Of a DNA stretch of 64,000 nucleotides, positions 56,451 through 64,000 are shown piece after piece. The stretch comes from Carex sylvatica (lineage: Eukaryota; Streptophyta; Magnoliopsida; Poales; Cyperaceae). The number at the start of each line of letters is the position of its first letter. Within the stretch, counting starts at the first letter, position 1. The stretch covers positions 558,001 through 622,000 of the forward strand of contig CAXKVR010000031.1 in NCBI GenBank assembly GCA_964058845.1, read 5' to 3'. The position numbers were made by a program, and so were the translations under genes. The notes beneath the pieces were generated by a model, which was not told where the DNA came from, ran no database searches, and saw nothing but the letters and a program-made list of their open reading frames with translations.

Positions 56451-59400
56451 AACAAGGATTAAAGCTTGACACTAATTTTAAAGCTTCAACAAGTAAAGGA
56501 AAATGGAGATTAATTGAGTTATCGGTTTGTTCTTTATTGTTGGTTCACTTGAGATGTATTGAATCTCAATGTAACAACTATCCTTACAAAAATGACAATT
56601 CAATTGACATGTCAATATTTGGATTTTTACAAAAATCCTATTCAATCTAACAACTATCCTTACAAAAGTGGCAATCTCAATGTAACAACTACCCTTATAA
56701 AATTATTATCAAAACTATTTTGGGCCGAGCCTTTTTGGGCCAAATACATTTAGAAAAAATTCCAACAACATTAATTAATTAATTAAGATATCTAAGAAAT
56801 AGTAAAAGCCTATTCAATCAAGGAATAAAACATGTCAAAGGGATGTATATAGCGGAGAAGTGCCTTAGATTATGCTCCAGATATTTCATTAGAGGGGAGA
56901 GGAAAAGGGAGGTCTGTAAGGATAAGAATAATTTATAGACAGTCACTTGTCGTAGAAATGTATAAAAGATAGTCATGTCATGATATAACTTGCAGTGTAT
57001 ATATTAATATTACAGCACCTTCATGCTATCAGCATAGTGGACGATTTGCCTCTATAGCAATTTAATTGCATACAACAAAAAGAAGATTATTTGCTATTCA
57101 ATGTCAAATAGCAAGGCCAAACACCACACAAAAAGTTTGTCTCACAAAAATGAATCAGTTAATTATACACCACAAAAAGTTTGTACAGCAAGGGTTCCAC
57201 TAAAGGAACTTAATACATGACCTTAATACTGCCAAATAAGAGTTTCTAAGGTAAGATTAAGAATGCCTCATTTTACTCAAATTCTTATTCCAGCCTCAAT
57301 AATAACTTTTTTTTTATTATACTAGTACGTAATTGATCTTTCTATAGCAACTTTACTCAATTAATTAATTATTGATATAATGACATATCTCTTCTTCTTA
57401 TTCATCCTAGTATTCATAATAATTGCATTATATTATTAATTTCATTAGATTTTATTTTCTTCGTTGTTATTTCCTTGTTGATTATGGCCGGCATTGAAGG
57501 GGAAAACATAGGGTGAGTCAATCGGAGAAGAAACGGCCTGCTACATTAATTGCAAAGAGATATTTGTTAGATAAAAACTTCTCCAATTGGAAAATTAAAG
57601 AAAATGATGTGAAATATGGGTCAAACACGTAAGAGACATTTGTTAGATAAAAACTTCTCGAAGTTGCAATAAGACGATAAGTATCATGTTAATTTTCAAG
57701 AACGAGATTAATTCTCTCTCTCTCTCTTTGTTTTTTAAAATCAACAAAGATTAATTCCATTGAAACTGTTTAAAGTTTAAACCCATGTATTTAAAAGTTT
57801 AAATCATTGAATAATATTTTTTCCTTACTAATATCTATATTACATTCGCATAATATATCTGCCAGCACCTCTTGAATTATTTCTGACTAAACTGTTCAAA
57901 CAACACGCTATTTATTTTACACTATTCATAGAATTACAAATTAAATTTTTTTTTTGTGTGTTTGGTAAAAATATTAATATTTGATCTATTATCGATATTA
58001 CGGAAGGGACGAATTATTTCTGAATCATATATTTTTTATAATATCTCAGTTACGAGTTTTATAATGAGGTGAAATTATTTCTATATACGAAATCTCAGCC
58101 TGTAGAGTAAGTAATATATATGTGCGTGTATACTTTATTGTAGCCTGTAGATGAAAAAATAACAAAACAAAGCCACTTTAAGAAGAGAAAATATGGTAGA
58201 CTAGAAGTAGAAGGGTACATATAATATATAGGCTGAGAGGGTCAATCAATCATGAATCACAGAAATCAACGTACAATGATGCAATGGACTGCAAGTATAG
58301 CTAGGTATGCCGAAAATTTTATTAATAGAAAATATATTAAATTAATATCGAAATTGGATAACGCTTTTGAGTTTTTTTGAGATATAAGGAAAATATGATT
58401 ATTAATCACGGTCTCTGAATGTTATGGATTATCACGGTCAGTATTAGTGCTTAATTAACAAGATTAACCATTCTAATTGAATTATAAAAAAATTCGTCCG
58501 TGATAGATTGAAACGACCAGGCGCGAAAAAATAAAAAATAAAATAAACGGCCCAATAACGCTTTCTATATGTTATTACTATGCAACAATTACTGGCATAA
58601 TATATAACGCTTCTTTCATATGCATGCTGAAGAGTGCAATATTTATATTTATGGCAGCTCAACCTCGATTACGCTTCTTTAATTAATTCCACATGCATGT
58701 TGAGAATTCAATACTTATAATATGCATGCATATATAGTGCACAAAAGAAAGTTAAAGATTGGGATAACAGGATAAGGTTATATATATATATAAATAGAAT
58801 TGTATATGTTGCTTTGCATGTTCTTTTGTTTGTACCAAGTAGACATTTTGAGCAACAGATGGATGGGAATGGGATAGGACGACGAACATGAGATTAATTG
58901 TTACCTCTAAATTAAATATGATTTTTAAATAATTTCCAAAATCGCACAATTGACTAGTCACTATATATATATATATGGACATTTTGCAATGGTAAACATC
59001 GATCATATTGATCGATTTACGTGCATGCAAAAAGACATACATAACCTTTTGAACTCGATAGATAGATCATATTTACCATTGATTAAATCTAATTAAGGTG
59101 GTCAGTAGAACGATTTTGATCAATATTAATTATCTATTATTTATCTTTTGGAAAATTAAATTGGACCTGAATAAAAGAATAATCCGTCCGTTTAGATTTT
59201 GTTACCCTCTGCAATTCACTTCACATTTATAATTTATTCAGACTACCTACCTACATCTACATCTACATTTACTGACGAGTGGAGTGATGTACTATTTTAA
59301 TTCAAAATAAATAAATAAAAAACAAAATGGGATGTAGTATATTAATATTTTATAACATTCAAATACCATTAACAAAGCCCACAAGCTGCACTCAATTATC

Positions 59401-60592
59401 ATCATCATCATCATCATGATGTTCAATTTCCAACTTTTTTTGTGTTTCATCATCATCACCATCATCATCTATTTTTTGCTTGTGCAATGATAATTCTAGA
59501 TCAGTCTTGGGAATTGAAAAATTACAAGTAAACCGTTGACGCTGCTGGATGTCAAAATGCCATGTTCAATTTAAAAATAACTACACATGTAACTATAATA
59601 TTCAATTTAAATTGACTATCTATTAATATTAGAAGCATAATATACTTATTTTTTACAAGTATGAATGGATATTTTCAAACTTTATTTAAAATATAACAAA
59701 ATATTGATAATTAAATAAAATATAATAATGAATATAAATTATTTTACACTTTAATTATTTACAATGATACAAACATAAATAAATTATAAATAAAGGTCTA
59801 AGAATTAAACATTATTTTTTTATTCAAATTAATTAATAAGCTCAAGCTTGATGGTGATGGTTAAATTTTAGTTTCAAATTTTCAATTCGACTCGATAACA
59901 CTTGCAATCAAATCGAAGTTAAAAGTAACAATCAACTTATTCGGGTTTCATTTATAACCCTGAAATCTGAATCCATCTCCTTGCCAGAGAGAGATCACAT
60001 GATATAATATTAATATATATATGAGGAGAGTTGGAGAGGTGGTTTAGCGTGTATAAGGAATTTTTACCAGATGATACGTATATACTAAATAGTAACATTA
60101 AAAATTAAAAAATTAAAAATAAGCTAATAAATTTACATATAACATTAATAAATTTATTTATACAAAATTTATAAGAAATTTTGAAGAAATACACTATCTG
60201 GATCGGTTCCTACCTTCATATAATTTAAAAGAAAAAGTTTTTTTTTGAAATAATTTTTAGGGAGTAATTGTATTTAACATTTCTTATTAAAATAATTTAT
60301 AAAATAATTTTGTAGAAGTAATTTATTTCTATGGAATTTCTAAGGAATTTTTACCAGATGATACTAAATAGTAACATTAAAAATTGAAAAATTTAAAAAT
60401 AAGCTTATAAATTTACATATAACGTGAAAAGAAATAAGTTACAAGAAACATTGAAGAATAACTTGCATGCATGCTTTTCATTGTCTAGTGTTTCAATGCA
60501 TTCTGAAAAAAGAAAAATTTCTTAAGTCAGCGATTTAAATAATAATAAATCACATTTTTTATATTTTTATATTTTGACATACCAATAAAAAT
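56451..60592. other. AT-rich intergenic region
   Basis: No supported gene or RNA. An (ATC)n microsatellite lies at 59397-59470 and a short (TC)n at 57714-57730. The segments near 60047-60130 and 60340-60420 share sequence (ggaatttttaccagatgat, agtaacattaaaaatt), a local direct duplication of about 80 bp. Confidence 0.5.
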
Positions 60593-63500
60593 TTAGGGAT
60601 TACTGCCAGTGGGAACTTCAATCCATTCTCCTTCGTTATGATCGTTGCGCGTGTGACTTGTCTTGTTATCCTCACCGGTTGGTAAAGATGCAATGTCAGT
60701 GGAAAACGGTGGTATCTCATCAAAATGATCATACGCTTATTTGTCTTCGACATTATCAATCCCGATGATACGTCTTTTACCAGAGAGGATAACATGTCTT
60801 GAACGATCGGCCGAATCAGTAACGTAGAACACTTGCGTGGCTTGTCTTGCAAGTATGAATGGATCATCCTTGTATCCAGCCATACTGAAATCCACTAGAA
60901 TAAAATCATCTTCGTCGACTTTAACCCCTCTACGGTTATCGACCCATTTACACATAAATAACGGAATGTTAAATTTTCTATAATCTACCTCCCAAATTTC
61001 TTCAACAAACCCGTAATATGACATTGATGCATGCGATGGTCCGGCACCTTTAGGATCTGACAAATCACTCGAAACGGCTACTAACGTCACTCCACTGTTT
61101 TGCACGGTACTCTTTGAGTCTTGATTTCTTGTGTAAAATGTGTATCCATTGATGTCATATCCTTGGAAGGTCCTCACGACGTGGACTGGACTAAGAGCCA
61201 ATAATTTCACAGTTTCTGTAATATTTTCTCCCTCTGGAGCTTTCACGACTCTCCGTGTAAACCATCCTTCAAACCTTTTATTGTGTTCGCTGATTAACCA
61301 CTTGTCGGATTTCTTAGGATTCTGTTGCCGCAAGAGAGTCAAATGCTCGTCCTAAAAAGGATGAACGTCAGTGAGGTGTTGTAAAACATGAAAATGTGCT
61401 AGTGACATCATTGTACTATCGGGCTCGAATAATTTCGCACCGATTGTGCCTACCCCACGAAGTCGACCCTCGTGCCGAGATTTAGGGATGCCTATAGCTT
61501 TGACATCATCCATATAATTAGTACAAAACTCAATAACCTCTTCGGCAGCATAAGCTTTTACGATGCTTCCCTCAGGCCGATATCGATTCCTGACATATGC
61601 CTTTAACAATCCCATGTATCTCTCGAACGGATACATGTACCGCAAGAAAACAGGTCCGCACATCTTAATTTCTCTAATTAAGTGAACAATTAAATGAACC
61701 ATGATATCAAAAAAAGACGGCGGAAAATACATTTCAAGATGACAAAGAGTGACAACAACCTCCTTCTGCAGAGCATCTAGCATATCGGGATCACTTACTT
61801 TGCAACATATGGCATTAAAGAAAAAACAAAGCTTCGTGATGGTCTGCCTAACACACTTTGGCAATATGCCCCGAATTGCAACAGGAAGAAGCTGTGTCAT
61901 TAAAACATGACAGTCGTGAGACTTCATTCCTGTCAATTTTAAATCTTCAAGTGAAACTAGGTTTTTAATATTCGAAGAATATCCAGATGGAACTTTGACA
62001 CCATTAAGGCATTCCAATAAACTTTTTTTCTCTGCTTTCAACAGCGTATGCATTGCAGGTTTTAGATACGTACAAAATTTTCCATTTTCTCTTTCTTTCT
62101 CTGCTGGTTGTAGATCCGACCGTATGTTCAGGAATTGCATGTCTTTCCGAGCATTGATACCATCCTTAGTCTTACCCGGAATATTCAATAGTGTTCCAAC
62201 TAGGCTATCACACACATTTTTAACCACATGCATCACATCGAGACAGTGTCGAACATCTAAGTGCTGCTAGTATGGTAAATCCCAGAATATTGACCTCTTC
62301 TTCCAACTAATTTTCGGTGCCCCTTTCTTTCTCACCACCTTTTTTTTAAATTTTCCAAATTGAACTTTGATATCATGCACTCGCGGATAAACAGCTTTAC
62401 CGGTCAATGGATAATTTACTTTGGCATTCTCGGTCTTTTCATTGAATTCTTTCTTTTTCTTTCGGTGTGCATGGTTGGCAGGAAGAAATCTACGATGACC
62501 CATGTACACATTTTTAGAGGAATTAGGTAGCCACACATCGACTGTATCGTCTAGGCAAACAGGGCATGCTTTCTCTCCTTTGACACTGTAACCCGACAAA
62601 TTTCCATAAGCCAGAAAATCATTAATGGTGCAGAAAATCATGGCCCGTAAAGTGAATTTCTTCTTGTTGTATGCATCAAATATCTGCACTCCGGGTTGCC
62701 ATAATTCTTTTAAATCATCGATCAATAGCGCTAGATACACATCTATGTCATTCCCGGGCTGTTTGGGTCCTGATATGAGCAAGGTCAATATGATGTATTT
62801 GCGTTTCATACATAACCAAGGCGGAAGATTATAAATGCACAATAAAATCGGCCAATTGCTGTGCTTACTGCTCATGCTATTGTGCAGATTTATTCCATTT
62901 GCACTCAGCCCAAGCTTAAGATTTCTAGGGTCACATCCGAATTCAGGGAACTCTCTGTCAATATTTCTCCACTGAGGAGAATCAGTGGGGTGCCGTAATT
63001 TCCCATCTTTCTTTCGGTTATCGGCATGCCAACGCACTAATTTTGCATCTTTAGCATTTGAGAACAAACGTTTCAATCTCGGTTTCACGGGGAGGTACCA
63101 CAATGCTTTTGCCGGAGGTCCTTTATTCGATTTGTAATCATCACTTTTATCGCCGGTTAACTACTTTGGTTTGTAACGTGATGCACCACATTTTGGACAC
63201 TCATGAAGATCTTTATACTCGGATCGATATAATATACAATCATTTGGACACGCATGTATTATTTGAACTTCCAAATCTACTGGGCACAATATTTTCTTAG
63301 CTTCATAAACATTTGGTGGTATCTCGTTTCCATCCGAAAGTATTTCTTTTAAAGTTTGTAATAACTCAGTAAAACTTTTATCACTCCAACCGTTAGATGC
63401 TTTAAGGTTATACAATTTTCCCATTTTAATATACACCTTTCAATTTTGAAAATTTAGAACAACCAGGATACAATTCCTCAGTACGAGCACATATATCGAT

Positions 63501-63830
63501 TTCCAATCCCCGTAGATCATTTTCGTCATTTCCACCGGTATGGTATTTCTGATGCTCAGTACCAGTACCTATGTCGGTTGGCAAACTCTCACCGTGCCAT
63601 AACCAACACTTATATCCTTGCTTGAATCCATGACAGATTAAATGGTTCCTCACTTGGTTCGAGTTGGAGAATTTTTGACCATTGTTACAATCACGACAAG
63701 GACACGACATCAGTGCACTCCCCTTATTCGCCATATCTTCTGTAGCAACTCTGATAAATTCCTCGACACCTGTCATATATTCAACAGATAGACGTGATAC
63801 TTCGTACATCCAACTGCGGCCCATTTGCAA
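60593..63830 (-). pseudogene. CACTA (En/Spm) transposase TNPD/TNP2-like, degenerate
   Basis: On the minus strand the usual CACTA order is seen. First the N-terminal transposase-associated zinc domain (SCPCRDCNN, VRNHLICHGF, about 63830-63440). Then a segment with CPKCGASRYK, then the Transposase_21 region (VRWHADNR, FPEFGCDPRNLKLGLSANG, LKELWQPGVQIFDAY, KACPVCLDD, HRRFLPANHA). Then the LDVMHVVKNV link, a DUF4218-like part (MYFPPSFFDIMVHL, YMYPFERYMGLLKAYVRN), and a DUF4216-like part (YDINGYTFYTRNQD, YYGFVEEIWEVDY). Breaks: a frame change near 63436 and in-frame stops at 63161, 62267, 61352 and 60737. The 62267 stop (TAG) stands where the family has Trp after LPY. Downstream of 63436 everything stays in one frame, so decay is modest. 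CACTA terminal repeats are not visible in the window. Confidence 0.92.
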
Positions 63831-64000
63831 TTATAATAAAATACAATTAATTAAGAACAAGGTTGGGGAACTTAGTTCTGTTCACAATATGGCTTACATG
63901 GGGTCGGGTTACCATCTTATCTCACTATCTGAATACTTTGTCTCAGTAGTGGCTACATGTTAGTCGTGTTTTAGCATTTAAGAAAATTTCGGCAGCATTT
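63831..64000. other. Window end, upstream of the CACTA transposase
   Basis: Nothing recognisable; probably the 5' internal region of the CACTA element, whose terminus would lie beyond the window. Confidence 0.35.

Noticed and set aside
58444..59042. Minus-strand open frames of 72 and 96 residues
   Set aside because: AT-rich, no similarity to known proteins, no splice or promoter context.

Overview
This is a window of plant nuclear DNA, almost certainly from a flowering plant. The evidence is intron-bearing genes that encode plant-type proteins (a HEMERA/pTAC12 orthologue, a plant BRCA1/BARD1-type BRCT protein and cytosolic ribosomal protein eS12), an intron-containing elongator tRNA-Met, site II and telo-box promoter motifs, and plant transposon families (Tekay/Del-type Ty3-gypsy, CACTA, Helitron, Mutator-like, foldback MITEs). 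The species cannot be read from the sequence.

Gene island, about 0-16.4 kb. Five loci lie close together: the 3' end of a BRCA1/BARD1-type gene (+, 382-3064); a complete ten-exon PTAC12/HEMERA gene (-, 10260-6047); a divergently transcribed RPS12 gene (+, 10958-12758); a convergent six-exon gene for a probably plastid-targeted YtqB-type tRNA methyltransferase (-, 15837-13418); and a tRNA-Met(CAT) gene (-, 16378-16292). PTAC12 and RPS12 share a promoter of about 0.7 kb with three tandem copies of a 75-bp unit, each carrying a TGGGCC palindrome. A probable plastid DNA insertion lies near 3.4-4.1 kb.

Repeat territory, about 16.4-64 kb. A 7.8-kb tandem array (18715-26496) holds 24 copies of a unit that comes in discrete lengths of about 273, 323 and 341 bp, with a 1007-bp higher-order repeat. 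It is followed by a 10.8-kb Tekay-like LTR retrotransposon (26973-37738) with a 5-bp target duplication, primer-binding site, polypurine tract and a single-frame gag-pol broken by six TGA codons. Next come a 1.36-kb hairpin element with a 9-bp target duplication (38815-40171), a hairpin MITE, two Helitron-like 3' ends, and a degenerate CACTA transposase gene (-, 63830-60593). Long AT-rich stretches between these show no gene I can support.

The most distinctive feature is a family of about ten foldback elements scattered through the window. They share a conserved core but have different terminal sequences, and several lie in (TA)n microsatellites. One copy sits inside the 5' LTR of the Tekay element while the 3' LTR has the empty (TA)n site, which fixes the order of the two insertions. 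The behaviour recalls the Micron elements of rice, which also sit in (TA)n.

All exon boundaries were placed by eye from splice consensus, reading-frame continuity and remembered family conservation. No alignment was run.
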